Source: Micromonospora polyrhachis
GTDB taxonomy: Bacteria > Actinomycetota > Actinomycetes > Mycobacteriales > Micromonosporaceae
NCBI RefSeq assembly: GCF_014203835.1
Contig: NZ_JACHJW010000001.1
Span: 4,476,501 to 4,540,500, forward strand
DNA length: 64,000 nt
Reading direction: 5' to 3'
In this document: positions 41,900-50,591 of the stretch, in pieces
How positions within the stretch are numbered: the stretch's first letter is position 1
Layout of the letters: each line of letters opens with the position of its first letter
Made by a program: the position numbers and the translations under genes
Notes under the pieces: model-generated
Told to the model about the DNA's origin: nothing
Seen by the model: the letters and a program-made list of their open reading frames with translations, nothing else
Database searches by the model: none

Positions 41900-42051
41900 C
41901 CGACGGTCATGGCCGAGTTGCCGCGAGGAGTTGGCGCTCTTGTGGTTGTTCGCGGTGCCGCTGCTGTACGGCCTGTGCTACGGCTACGGCCGGGCATTCG
42001 GCATGGTTCTTACCGGTACGTTTGTACGAAACCTCGGAAGGACTCTGATGC

Positions 42052-42085
42052 GGGTGAGACCATGCGTTGCGCGGTGGTCTCACCC
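42052..42085 (+). terminator. Terminator of the sigma/MacAB-type operon
   Basis: An 11-bp stem (GGGTGAGACCA at 42052-42062, complement at 42075-42085) with a 12-nt loop, about 150 bp after the permease stop. Confidence 0.7.
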
Positions 42086-42096
42086 ACCAATGGCCA

Positions 42097-42113
42097 GAGC
42101 TGAGCGTCAGCTC
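42097..42113 (-). terminator. Weak terminator after the secreted small protein gene
   Basis: A 7-bp stem GAGCTGA / TCAGCTC with GCG loop immediately downstream (minus strand) of the 42117 stop codon. Confidence 0.45.
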
Positions 42114-42116
42114 AAG

Positions 42117-42467
42117 TTAATACACGTACCAGCCCCACGATCCCATGTTGCCGGTGGTAGCGATGTTGGCTGGCCACCAGTTGGTGCCCACGTGGAATTC
42201 GTAACCGCCCGGGTACAAGCCGTAGATGTCGACCCGGGAGCCATCCAAGTAGATCGGAACACAACTTCCCGGGTGCGCCAGGACCGAGGTAGTTGGGCTG
42301 TCGCTGTATTTCATGTAGGAGGTGTAGGTTCCCCTAGCGCACAGGGAGTACCACCCAGTGGTTCCGCCGGCTTGGGCCGGGGCCGCACCCACACCGATAG
42401 CCAGCCCCGCGGCGACAACCGCAACCGACATAGATGCGATCAACTTGCGAATCGAAAAACGGCGCAC
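42117..42467 (-). CDS. Small secreted Trp/Tyr-rich protein
   Basis: GTG 42467 follows AGGAGGAG, an unusually strong ribosome site that decides the start. The 116-residue product begins VRRFSIRKLIASMSVAVVAAGLAIGVGAAPAQA, a Sec signal peptide (cleavage about AQA/G). The mature 83 residues are rich in Tyr/Trp/Gly with two Cys (YSLCARGTYTSYMK...HPGSCVPIYLDG), compatible with a disulfide-stapled beta protein. No enzyme motif. It may be a small secreted binding or inhibitory protein of Micromonosporaceae. Confidence 0.7.
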   Translation of the reverse strand: MRRFSIRKLIASMSVAVVAAGLAIGVGAAPAQAGGTTGWYSLCARGTYTSYMKYSDSPTTSVLAHPGSCVPIYLDGSRVDIYGLYPGGYEFHVGTNWWPANIATTGNMGSWGWYVY

Positions 42468-42862
42468 GCTCTCCTCCTGTTCTCCTAGTCGACCGGCAGC
42501 CCGAGATGACCTGGAACCAGTTACCTCCGGAGTCATCTCGATTGCCACCACTACTCCATGCACGTTCAGTCCATGGGAAAAGTTCAACGTGTCGATCAGG
42601 CTCTGGTCGAGTGCGCCGTTGAAAGGGTGTAATTCCGAGCAAAGAAGACACCGAGATGGGGAACATGAAGATCGCTTCGGCGGCCACCGGAGGTTGGCGC
42701 ACCGGAGGTGCCGGGGCAGTGCAGCTAGGCCCGGCTGAGGTCGCGCCGAAACTTCGGCACGCATTCGGCACGGACGCCCGACACAGACCACTGACGGCCG
42801 GGCACACGACTAAGGCCGCTGACTAGGTTTCCCGGTCAACGGCCTTTTGGGTTTCTCATCGA
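42468..42862. other. Intergenic region, no gene seen
   Basis: About 395 bp between the secreted-protein promoter region and the tRNA. Short frames lack ribosome sites and codon bias. Confidence 0.4.
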
Positions 42863-42865
42863 TGG

Positions 42866-42937
42866 TGCCCCCGGCAGGATTCGAACCTGCGCCCCCGCCT
42901 CCGGAGGGCGGTGCTCTATCCCCTGAGCTACGGGGGC
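42866..42937 (-). tRNA. tRNA-Arg (anticodon CCG)
   Basis: The folding is complete: acceptor GCCCCCG / CGGGGGC, D arm GCTC...GAGC, anticodon arm CCGCC-CTCCGGA-GGCGG with anticodon CCG (reads CGG, arginine), T arm GCAGG-TTCGAAT-CCTGC, discriminator A. CCA is encoded at 42863-42865. Read 5' to 3' on the minus strand from 42937. Confidence 0.93.
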
Positions 42938-43048
42938 TCAGCGACTCAGGAACTGTAGCAAACCCCCGGTCCGTCAGCCCAATCGGTATCCGCTCATGTC
43001 GCCGCCGCGTCCCGTTCGTACCGTCGGCTACGTATTCCAGCCGCCGGG

Positions 43049-43735
43049 CTATGCGTCCCGGCCGCAACTGGGCAGCGGGTGCAGCACGATTCGCGGTGGA
43101 AGGCGGCGTGGCCACCGGGCGGTGGGCCAGGAACTGTCCACGATCGCGTGCACCGTACGGCCGGCTGCGCCGCTGAGTCGCAGCAGGAAGTCGCGGGGCA
43201 GGGGCGGGTTGACCGACGGGGTGGCGATCATGAAACGGGTACGGCCGCGTGCCGAAACCGCCGACAGGACGTCGGCCGGCGGTACCACACCGTGCAGCCG
43301 GGTCCGGCCGAGCCAGTAGACGTCGGCGTGGTGTTCCTGGGCGGACCGGAGGATCGCCGGGTAGGCGTGTTCCATCCAGCGGGTGACCGAGTCGGCGCAG
43401 AGGCTGCAGGCACGCTCCCGGGGTTCGCGGGGCCCGAGACCCCACGCCCCCAGGTACGCCCCGACGTCGCGCAGGTCCAAATCGAGCTGGAATCGGCGCT
43501 GGATGAGGGCGGCCACGGTGTGCCGGGACCACAGTTCGTCGTCCAGGCCGTACCCGTCGGGATGGTTGCCCCGGATGGCCTCGATCAGTTCGAGTTCCTG
43601 GTCGCGGCTGAGCGTCCCCTGCGCGCCCGACCGTTGTCCGCGACGGACGGCCGCCACCGCCCCGTCACCGCCGATGGTGTGACGCCGGCACCAGCTGGTG
43701 ACGGAACGTCGTGCGTCCTTGAGTGCAACCCCCAC
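43049..43735 (-). CDS. Transposase-derived winged-HTH protein (domesticated IS630 type)
   Basis: ATG 43735 (start region MGVALKDARRSVTSWCRRHTIGGDGAVAAVRRG), 228 residues. The N-terminal half (VTSWCRRHTIGGDGAVAAVRRGQ, then LSRDQELELIEAIRGNHPDGYGLDDELWSRHTVAALIQRRFQLDLDLRDVGAYLGAWGLG) is the paired HTH/winged-helix part of IS630 transposases. The following region, AYPAILRSAQEHHADVYWLGRTRLHGVVPPADVL, occupies the place of the DDE core. The expected D-E/D-N dyads are missing (the first-D segment reads ADVYWLGRTRL) and the length is too short for a transposase. No inverted repeats flank it. It is probably a host-adopted regulator with no transposition activity. Confidence 0.65.
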   Translation of the reverse strand: MGVALKDARRSVTSWCRRHTIGGDGAVAAVRRGQRSGAQGTLSRDQELELIEAIRGNHPDGYGLDDELWSRHTVAALIQRRFQLDLDLRDVGAYLGAWGLGPREPRERACSLCADSVTRWMEHAYPAILRSAQEHHADVYWLGRTRLHGVVPPADVLSAVSARGRTRFMIATPSVNPPLPRDFLLRLSGAAGRTVHAIVDSSWPTARWPRRLPPRIVLHPLPSCGRDA

Positions 43736-43876
43736 GTCTAGGACAACGAACCCGGATTATGACTGGTCACGATATCTGCGGAGAAAACTCCTGAAAGGCC
43801 GCACTAGCCTCTAACTGGGCTATACGGACAAAGTTGGCATGATGGAGGCGGGCCTGCGGCAGCGCGCAGGCAAACG

Positions 43877-43910
43877 ACGGCGGCCCCCACCCGTGGGTGA
43901 GGGCCGCCGT
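43877..43910 (-). terminator. Hairpin terminator downstream of the DUF305 gene
   Basis: A perfect 10-bp stem ACGGCGGCCC (43877-43886) with complement at 43901-43910 and a GC-rich loop, 11 bp beyond the DUF305 stop. Confidence 0.7.
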
Positions 43911-43920
43911 ACGGGACTGA

Positions 43921-44637
43921 TCAGGATCCAGCGCCCAGCTTGGTCAGCAGTGCCTGGATACCGTCGATCTCCTTCTTCTGCCCGGCCACCATCGACCCGG
44001 CCAGGTGGGTGACCTGCTCGTCGTCGGTGAGGTCGAGCACGGCCTCGGCCATGTGGATGCCGCCGAGGTGGTGCTGGCGCATCAACTGGAGGAAGAGGAC
44101 GTCGAAGTCGCGACCGGTGGCGTTACGCAGCCGTTCCCGTTCCTCGTCGGTGGCCATGCCCGGCATCAGCCCCTCGCGGATCATGTCTTCACCCTTCGGC
44201 ATCCAGGCCATCCGGGGCTGGGAGCCGGTCGGGTTGAGATCCCAGGTACGTAGCCAGGTCTGCATGGTGCCGATCTGGCCCTGCTGGGTCAGGGCGATGT
44301 CCGCCCCGAGGGTACGTACGTCCGGGTCCGTGCCCTTCTCATGCGCGAGGATCGCCATCTCCACCGCCTGCGCGTGGTGGGTCGACATGTCCCGGGCGAA
44401 CCCGGCCTCGGGCGAGGCGTCACCGGGCCGGGTCAGCCCCGGTACGAGGAGCCCGGCGACCAGGCCGAGCGCCAGCCCGACCACCAGGATCGCGGCCAGC
44501 CAGGCCGTACCGAAGCGCTGGCCGCCGCCCCCGACGGTGGCCGAGGCGTCCGATCCGAGGTCGCCGCCATCCGGGACGCTGGCCGCTGCCGGCGTCCCGG
44601 TCTGGGTTGAGGTGCTGCTGCCCACTGCCGCTCCCAA
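43921..44637 (-). CDS. DUF305 family membrane protein (ferritin-like four-helix)
   Basis: ATG 44637, adjoining the DUF3105 stop at 44638-44640, 238 residues. One membrane helix (FGTAWLAAILVVGLALGLVAGLLVPGL) precedes the DUF305 domain: FARDMSTHHAQAVEMAILAHEK (H-H motif), LTQQGQIGTMQTWLRTWD, FLQLMRQHHLGGIHMAEAVLD (second H-H motif) and QKKEIDGIQALLTKLGAG. The family is a ferritin-like helical domain of uncertain role, often with copper or stress genes. It is the second gene of a pair with DUF3105. Confidence 0.87.
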   Translation of the reverse strand: MGAAVGSSTSTQTGTPAAASVPDGGDLGSDASATVGGGGQRFGTAWLAAILVVGLALGLVAGLLVPGLTRPGDASPEAGFARDMSTHHAQAVEMAILAHEKGTDPDVRTLGADIALTQQGQIGTMQTWLRTWDLNPTGSQPRMAWMPKGEDMIREGLMPGMATDEERERLRNATGRDFDVLFLQLMRQHHLGGIHMAEAVLDLTDDEQVTHLAGSMVAGQKKEIDGIQALLTKLGAGS

Positions 44638-45525
44638 CTACTGCATCGGCTGCTGCGGCTGGTCCTTGCCCAGGTCGCGTGGCGTGGTGCCGGTGGCGGT
44701 GATGCCCCGGCCGCAGGTCGCGCCCGGCTCGACGTTGGCGTTCTGCCGCAGCGCCTTGATGAACTCGTCCACCCGGCTGTCATCGGCCTTGTCGACCTTG
44801 AGCTGGTAGCCCCAGGCCTGTAGCGAGATCGGCGAGTCCAGCCCGTCGACCGGGCTCATCATCATGTACTCGTTGCCGCGTACCTTCTCGGCCAGCGCCG
44901 AAACCTGGTCGGCGGGCAGGTCGGAGCGGTAGGTGATCCAGACCGCGCCGTGCTCCATGCTGTGCACCGCGTGCTCGTTGGCGATCGGCGCGGCGTAGAC
45001 GTCGCCCATGCAGTTCTGCCAGTTGAAGTTGTGCTTGCCGCCGACCGGCGGGCTGACCGCATAGGTCAACGCCCCCCAGGCGTGCTCCTGTGAGGTGATC
45101 GACTTGTCAGCGTGGTCGCGGAAGTTGACGATGCCGGCGATGTCCGCGGCGCGGTCCTCCCACGACCGGGCACCCTTGAAGGCCGCCCAGGCGCCGTAGC
45201 CGATGATCCCGGCCGCGAGCACGCCGACCGCCACGAAGAGCGCGATCGGGCCCCAGGACCGGCCCTGGCTGACCTTGACCGGTGCGATCGGCTTGCGTGG
45301 ACCCTTGCCGCCGCTGGTCGGGCGGGTGTCGCCGCCCGGCTTCTTCGCGGGAGCGGACTTGGTGGCCGCCGGCTTGCCGGCGGACGTCGACTTGACATCA
45401 GCGGCCTTGCCGCCCGAGGTGGTCTTGTCACCAGCGGGTGGCTTCTTGCCGCCGGCCGCCGGTTTCTTACCGGTGCTGACCACGGACGGTCGGCGCTGAT
45501 TGCCACTCGGAGTGCTTATGCTCAT
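44638..45525 (-). CDS. DUF3105 family membrane protein
   Basis: ATG 45525 (GGCGAGG upstream) gives 295 residues. A long Lys/Ala/Pro-rich cytoplasmic N-terminus (about 100 residues) precedes one membrane helix (WGPIALFVAVGVLAAGIIGYGAWAAF). The DUF3105 domain follows with its conserved features: WGALTYAVSPPVGGKHNFNWQNCMGDVYAAPIANEHAVHSMEHGAVWITYRSDLP (P-P-x-G-G-x-H...H-x-x-E-H-x-x-x-x-x-H-G). Family function is unknown. The start gene of the pair with DUF305. Confidence 0.87.
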   Translation of the reverse strand: MSISTPSGNQRRPSVVSTGKKPAAGGKKPPAGDKTTSGGKAADVKSTSAGKPAATKSAPAKKPGGDTRPTSGGKGPRKPIAPVKVSQGRSWGPIALFVAVGVLAAGIIGYGAWAAFKGARSWEDRAADIAGIVNFRDHADKSITSQEHAWGALTYAVSPPVGGKHNFNWQNCMGDVYAAPIANEHAVHSMEHGAVWITYRSDLPADQVSALAEKVRGNEYMMMSPVDGLDSPISLQAWGYQLKVDKADDSRVDEFIKALRQNANVEPGATCGRGITATGTTPRDLGKDQPQQPMQ

Positions 45526-45620
45526 GGTGCCTCGCCAGGTCGGTCGGTCGGGGGGTGGCGGGTCGGGTACGCGCAGGGTCGCCGCCGAGTGACCGAGTCT
45601 ACCCCCGGTAACATGTTTCG

Positions 45621-47279
45621 GTGACTCCTGCCAAACTCGCCGAGGTCGTCCTCTCCGCTGCCCACGTCGTCTTTGCCGACCGTGGGCTGGATCACAACAT
45701 TCTGCCGGAGACGACGGCCCTGGAGCGACCGCGCAATCCGGAGCACGGCGACTACGCCTCCACGCTGGCCATGCAGCTCGCCAAGCGGGCGGGGGTACCG
45801 CCACGGGAGCTGGCCACCGCCCTCGCGGACAAGCTCGGTCAGGCGCCCGGGATCAAGTCGGTGGAGATCGCCGGACCGGGCTTCCTCAACATCCGGTTGG
45901 AGGCCGCCGCCGCCGGGCAGCTTGCCCGAGTCGTGGTCGAGGCCGGTCCGGCGTACGGGCGCAGTGAGCACCTCACCGGCCAGAAGGTGAACCTGGAGTT
46001 CGTCTCGGCCAACCCGACCGGCCCGATCCACCTGGGGCACACCCGGTGGGCCGCGGTCGGCGATTCGCTGCGCCGCATCCTCACCGCCGCCGGGGCGACG
46101 GTGACCAGCGAGTACTACATCAACGACGCCGGCGTGCAGATGGACCTGTTCGGCCGCTCCGTGCTGGCAGCGGCTAAGGGGGAGGCGACCCCGGAGGGTG
46201 GGTACGCCGGTGAGTACATCACCGACATCGCCCAGCGGCTGCTCGCCGACCACCCGGACGCGCTCGCACTGCCCGAGGAGGAGGCCCGGACGCTGTTCCG
46301 GGACGAGGGCTACCGGCTGATGCTGGAGGAGATCCGGGCCAGCCTGGGCCGCTTCGGCGTGCACTTCGACGTGTGGTTCTCCGAGCGGGACCTGCACGCG
46401 GGCGGGGCGGTCGACCACGCCCTCGACACACTGCGCAAGCAGGGCCACGTCTACGAGGAGGGCGGGGCGATCTGGCTGCGCACCACCGAGTTCGGGGACG
46501 ACAAGGACCGGGTGCTGCGCAAGGCCGACGGGGACTGGACCTACTTCGCGGCCGACTCGGCCTACTACGTCAACAAGCGGGAGCGCGGCTTCGACAAGTG
46601 CGTCTACCTGCTCGGTGCCGACCACCACGGTTACATCAACAGGCTGCGGGCCATCGCCGCCTGCGCCGGGGACGACCCGGACTTCAACATCGAGATCCTG
46701 ATCGGCCAGCTGGTGAGCCTGGTCCGGGAGGGGCAGCCGGTACGGCTCTCCAAGCGGGCCGGCAACATCATCCTGCTGGACGAGATCGTCGAAGCGGTCG
46801 GCGTGGACGCGGCCCGCTACTCGCTGGCCCGGTCCTCCACCGACTCGCCGCTGACCCTCGACATCGAGGTGATCACCCGGCGGTCCAACGACAACCCGGT
46901 CTTCTACGTGCAGTATGCGCACGCCCGGATCGCCTCGATGCTGCGCAACGCCGCCGAGCTGGGGGTCAGCCGCGGCGAAGACTTCGACCCGGGGCTGCTC
47001 GACCACCCCAAGGAGAACGACCTTCTCAAGAGCATCGGTGAGTTCCCCACGGTGGTCGCCACCGCCGCCGAGCTGCGCGAGCCGCACCGGATCGCTCGCT
47101 ACCTGGAGGAGTTGGCCGGCACCTACCACCGGTTCTACGACGCCTGCCGGGTGCTGCCGCAGGGCGACGAGCCGGCGACCGACCTGACCCGGGCCCGGCT
47201 GTGGCTGGTCGAGGCGGCCCGGACGGTCATAGCTAACGGCCTCGACCTGCTCGGCGTCTCCGCCCCGGAAAGGATGTAG
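45621..47279 (+). CDS. argS: Arginyl-tRNA synthetase
   Basis: GTG 45621, 552 residues, the usual length. Class I motifs: [10 protein letters not shown] (HIGH-type, residues 131-140), RLSKRAGN (KMSKS-type), and the N-terminal additional domain ([53 protein letters not shown]). The anticodon-binding domain fills the C-terminus ([19 protein letters not shown]). It attaches arginine to tRNA-Arg in the cytoplasm. It starts the argS-lysA-hom-thrC group typical of Micromonosporaceae. Confidence 0.97.
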   Translation: MTPAKLAEVVLSAAHVVFADRGLDHNILPETTALERPRNPEHGDYASTLAMQLAKRAGVPPRELATALADKLGQAPGIKSVEIAGPGFLNIRLEAAAAGQLARVVVEAGPAYGRSEHLTGQKVNLEFVSANPTGPIHLGHTRWAAVGDSLRRILTAAGATVTSEYYINDAGVQMDLFGRSVLAAAKGEATPEGGYAGEYITDIAQRLLADHPDALALPEEEARTLFRDEGYRLMLEEIRASLGRFGVHFDVWFSERDLHAGGAVDHALDTLRKQGHVYEEGGAIWLRTTEFGDDKDRVLRKADGDWTYFAADSAYYVNKRERGFDKCVYLLGADHHGYINRLRAIAACAGDDPDFNIEILIGQLVSLVREGQPVRLSKRAGNIILLDEIVEAVGVDAARYSLARSSTDSPLTLDIEVITRRSNDNPVFYVQYAHARIASMLRNAAELGVSRGEDFDPGLLDHPKENDLLKSIGEFPTVVATAAELREPHRIARYLEELAGTYHRFYDACRVLPQGDEPATDLTRARLWLVEAARTVIANGLDLLGVSAPERM

Positions 47280-47284
47280 TCGCC

Positions 47285-47453
47285 AATGCGAGCGCGAGGA
47301 GCGAGCGTTTCGGGGCCGGCCGCGTGGGACGCGCTGGCGCCGGAATGCGAGGAGAGCCTGCGAGCCCCGCAGTCGCGAAGCGGAGGTAGGTAATGCGAGC
47401 GCGAGGAGCGAGCTTGCGAGCCCCGCAGTCGCGAAGCGGAGGTAGGTAATGCG
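47285..47453 (+). repeat. Direct repeats upstream of lysA (dispersed repeat of Micromonospora type)
   Basis: A 39-bp unit (begins TGCGAGCCCCGCAGTCGCGA, ends with TAATGCG) occurs at 47359-47397 and again at 47415-47453 (56-bp period). A second unit (AATGCGAGCGCGAGGAGCGA) is at 47285 and 47393. Each long copy ends in GGAGGTAGGTAATG, i.e. a Shine-Dalgarno sequence and start codon; the second copy supplies the ribosome site and ATG of lysA. Confidence 0.8.
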
Positions 47454-48834
47454 GGCACATGAGGCCGGTGCGCTGCATGGCGACATCGGCAGCCGAGGGC
47501 CGGCGTGGCTGCGTACCCCGGTCGACGTCAACGCCCTCGTGCCGCAACTGTGGCCGCGCAGCGTGGCGCGGGACGCCGACGGCGCGCTCACCGTCGGCGA
47601 CCTTGGCGTCCGCGAGTTGGCCGAGCGGTTCGACACCCCGGCGTACGTCCTGGACGAGGAGGACCTGCGCGCCCGGTGTCGGGAGTTCCGGGCGGCCTTC
47701 CCGGACGAGGACATCTACTACGCGGGCAAGGCGTTCTTGTGCCGCGCGGTGGTGCGCATCATCGCAGAGGAGGGGCTGTATCTGGACGTCTGCTCCGGCG
47801 GTGAACTGGCGGTGGCCCTGGCCGCCGACATGCCTCCGGAGCGGATCGGCTTCCACGGCAACAACAAGTCGGTCGCCGAGCTGACCCGGGCGCTGGACGC
47901 CGGGGTGGGCCGGATCATCGTCGACTCGTTCGACGAGATCGACCGGTTGACCGCGTTGGCCCGGCAACGGTCGGTACGGCCCCGGGTGCTGATCCGGGTC
48001 ACCGTCGGCGTCGAGGCGCACACCCACGAGTTCATCGCCACCGCGCACGAGGACCAGAAGTTCGGCTTCTCGCTGGCCGGGGGAGCCGCCCTTCAGGCCG
48101 CGTTCAAGATTCTCGACGAGGACGTGCTGGAGCTGCGGGGGTTGCACTCGCACATCGGCTCGCAGATCTTCGACACCAGCGGCTTCGAGGTGTCCGCCCG
48201 TCGGGTGCTGGATCTACAGGCCCAGATCCGGGACGCACGCGGGGTCGAGCTGCCCGAGCTGGACCTGGGCGGCGGTTTCGGCATCGCGTACACGACGCAG
48301 GACGACCCGTCCCCGCCGCACGACCTGAGCAAGCGGCTCAACAAGATCGTGAGTAGCGAGTGTGCGGCGGCCCAGCTCGCCGTACCGCACCTCTCCATCG
48401 AGCCGGGGCGGGCGATCATCGGACCGGCCGTCTTCACCCTCTACGAGGTCGGCACGGTCAAGGACGTCGACGGCATCCGCACCTACGTCAGCGTGGACGG
48501 CGGGATGAGCGACAACATCCGCACCGCGCTCTACGACGCGTCGTACTCGGCGACGGTGGCCTCCCGCAGCTCGTCGGCCCCGCCGATCCTTGCCCGGGTG
48601 GTGGGAAAGCATTGCGAGTCCGGGGACATCGTAGTGAAGGATGAATTCCTGCCCGCTGACGTGCGGCCCGGAGATCTTCTTGCCGTGCCCGGTACGGGTG
48701 CCTACTGCCGGAGCATGGCCAGCAACTACAACCATGTGCCGAGGCCGCCGGTCGTGGCGGTCCGGGACGGTCAGGCACGCGTGATCGTCCGGCGGGAGAC
48801 CGAAGACGATCTGCTGGCATTGGATGTGGGTTGA
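47449..48834 (+). CDS. lysA: Diaminopimelate decarboxylase
   Basis: ATG 47449 follows GGAGG (in the repeat), 461 residues. PLP-dependent fold III decarboxylase: YYAGKAFLCRAVV (PLP lysine), DVCSGGELAVAL, IGFHGNNKS, LHSHIGSQIFD, ELDLGGGFGIAY, SIEPGRAIIGPAVFTLYEVG and the C-terminal site (DIVVKDEFLPADVRPGDLLAVPGTGAYCRSMASNYNHVPRPPVV). Catalyses meso-DAP to lysine plus CO2. Its TGA overlaps the right end of a TnpB element. Confidence 0.97.
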   Translation: MRAHEAGALHGDIGSRGPAWLRTPVDVNALVPQLWPRSVARDADGALTVGDLGVRELAERFDTPAYVLDEEDLRARCREFRAAFPDEDIYYAGKAFLCRAVVRIIAEEGLYLDVCSGGELAVALAADMPPERIGFHGNNKSVAELTRALDAGVGRIIVDSFDEIDRLTALARQRSVRPRVLIRVTVGVEAHTHEFIATAHEDQKFGFSLAGGAALQAAFKILDEDVLELRGLHSHIGSQIFDTSGFEVSARRVLDLQAQIRDARGVELPELDLGGGFGIAYTTQDDPSPPHDLSKRLNKIVSSECAAAQLAVPHLSIEPGRAIIGPAVFTLYEVGTVKDVDGIRTYVSVDGGMSDNIRTALYDASYSATVASRSSSAPPILARVVGKHCESGDIVVKDEFLPADVRPGDLLAVPGTGAYCRSMASNYNHVPRPPVVAVRDGQARVIVRRETEDDLLALDVG

Positions 48835-49283
48835 CATTCTCCACCGCCTTAACGGGCGGGGATTCCCTTGGCCGCCCTTGGGTTTTCCTGCTTCGACACC
48901 GACTGCCTCGTTCGGGCGTGCGCCCGTTGGGGTCTTACACCGGCTCCACAGGCGGTAACGGAGAGCCCCTCCGCCAGAATGTTGCGGGCCGCGTTGACAT
49001 CCCGATCATGGACGCTGCCGCATCGGCAGGTCCACGACCGTACGTCAAGCGGCATCCGTTCAGCGCGCGCACCACACGTCGAGCACAGTTTCGACGACGG
49101 GAACCATCGGTCCACCACGACCAGGTTCCGGCCGTACCAGTCGGCTTTGTATTCGAGCAGAGTGCGAAACTGTCGCCAGGCCGCGTCGCTGATCGCCCTT
49201 GCGAGGGTGTGGTTTCTGACCATGTTGCGCACGGTCAGGTCCTCGATCACGATCGTTTGGATGCCCCTATGTTCGTCAAGGGG

Positions 49284-50354
49284 TCATGCTGGTGTGGGTT
49301 GGAGCAGGGTATAGATCTCTCGGGCGACGTAGCGTTTGAGGCAGCGGATGATCTCGCGTTTGGTTTTGCCTTCGCTGAGACGGCGGTCGCGGTAGGCGCG
49401 GGTCTCGGGATCGGTGTGCAGGCGGGACAGGACGATGCGGTAGAGAGCGGCGTTGGCTTGCCGGTCGCCGCCGCGGTTGAGGCGCCGACGGCTGGTTCTG
49501 CCGGACGAAGCGTCAACGGGGCTGGCTCCGCAGAGCGCGGCGAAGGATCGTTCGCTGCGCAGCCGTTGGGGGTTGTCTCCGGCGGTGATGAGCAGGGTCG
49601 CGGCGTTGTCGGGCCCGACCCCGGACCGTTCGAGCAACTGCGGATGATGGTGTGTGATCACTGCGGCGAGGCATTTCTGCAGCTCGTCGATCTCCTCGGT
49701 GAGTGTGAGGATCCGACGGGCGAGAAGGCGCAGGGTGTAGGCGGCGGCGCCAGCGGTGTCGGTGGGTGCGGCGTCGATGGCCAGGGCGGCGCAGCGGCGC
49801 AGCAGTGTCTTCGGACCGAGACCGGCCATCGATTCCCGCAATGCCGGGTCGGTGCCGACCAGGACGGCCTTGAGTTGGTTGATCGCCTGGGTACGGGCCT
49901 TCAACGCGGAGTTCTTGGCCAGTTTGAACATGCGGATCATCTCAGCCGGCCCGTCCGTGGTCTTCGCCATGGCGCTCGCGCTACCGCTGATCACCGCTCG
50001 TGCGGCGCTTTCCGCGTCGATGACGTCGGTCTTGCCGCGACGCCGGCGCGTGGCCTTGTCGGGGTAGGCGACCTCGATGACGGTGATGCCCTGGCTGAGC
50101 ATGTAGCGGGTCAAGGCGGCGCCGTAGGAGCCGGTGCATTCCACCCCGGCGCGGCGGAGGTCACCATAACTGCGGGCCCACGTGAGCAGCTGCCGGTAGC
50201 CGGCCGCGGTCGTGGGAAAGCTGTTGCTGCCGAGCAGTACACCGGTGACGGTCAGGACCACCACCACGTGTACGTCTTTGTGGGTATCCACACCGATCAC
50301 GATGTCGCCGGCGTCGGGCGCACCGACAGGATCGGGTTGGAGCATGCTGGACAT
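49284..50354 (-). CDS. IS110-family transposase (DEDD recombinase)
   Basis: ATG 50354 (CAGGAG upstream), 356 residues; a start at 50420 would add 22 residues and is less likely. N-terminal RuvC-like DEDD domain: DIVIGVDTHKDVHVVVVL (first D), AGVECTGSYGAALTRYM (E), EVAYPDKATRRRRGKTDVIDAESAARAV (D-D). C-terminal transposase_20 domain: SGVGPDNAATLLITAGDNPQRLRSERSFAALCGASPVDASSGRTSRRRLNRGGDRQANAALYRIV, which holds the catalytic serine of the Tnp domain. It probably works with a bridge RNA from the element's 5' noncoding end. Confidence 0.92.
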   Translation of the reverse strand: MSSMLQPDPVGAPDAGDIVIGVDTHKDVHVVVVLTVTGVLLGSNSFPTTAAGYRQLLTWARSYGDLRRAGVECTGSYGAALTRYMLSQGITVIEVAYPDKATRRRRGKTDVIDAESAARAVISGSASAMAKTTDGPAEMIRMFKLAKNSALKARTQAINQLKAVLVGTDPALRESMAGLGPKTLLRRCAALAIDAAPTDTAGAAAYTLRLLARRILTLTEEIDELQKCLAAVITHHHPQLLERSGVGPDNAATLLITAGDNPQRLRSERSFAALCGASPVDASSGRTSRRRLNRGGDRQANAALYRIVLSRLHTDPETRAYRDRRLSEGKTKREIIRCLKRYVAREIYTLLQPTPA

Positions 50355-50591
50355 GGTCGAGGGGCTCCTGATCCGCTCGGGGGCATAAACGGCCAACGCC
50401 GGACCGGTCGGAGCGGTCAAAACTGTGACGGTGCCTTGTTCACGGCAAGGCCCCTATCGGGACACGTTCCACCGGGCCGGTGTCAGCACGCACCATCCCG
50501 AACCGCGATCGACAGATCCAAACCAAGGCACCACGGCCAGTTTTCGCGCGAGTCAGACCACGGCCCGGGACAGCACCCACCCATACTCACA
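50355..50591 (-). ncRNA. Candidate bridge-RNA-encoding region of the IS110 element
   Basis: The 237-bp noncoding 5' end (minus strand) of the element, where IS110-group elements encode a structured RNA that pairs with target and donor DNA (shown for IS621). Position and size fit; the fold and guide loops were not computed. Donor and target sequences near 50591 and 49260 should match internal loops if correct. Confidence 0.45.

Larger units (their letters stand above)
49260..50591 (-). mobile_element. IS110-family element inserted in tnpB
   Basis: The 1332-bp segment between the two tnpB halves. No terminal inverted repeats and no clear target duplication, as expected for IS110. A long noncoding 5' end (50355-50591) and a short 3' end (49260-49283) place it in the IS110 (not IS1111) subgroup. 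Boundaries are set by restoring the tnpB frame and are accurate to about 1-2 bp. Confidence 0.83.

Noticed and set aside
42810-43532. A minus-strand frame across the tRNA-Arg gene
   Set aside because: A protein gene overlapping a complete tRNA is not credible and its composition is Pro/Arg-rich nonsense.
45522-47714. A 730-codon open frame on the minus strand
   Set aside because: It is antisense to argS, with typical high-GC shadow composition.
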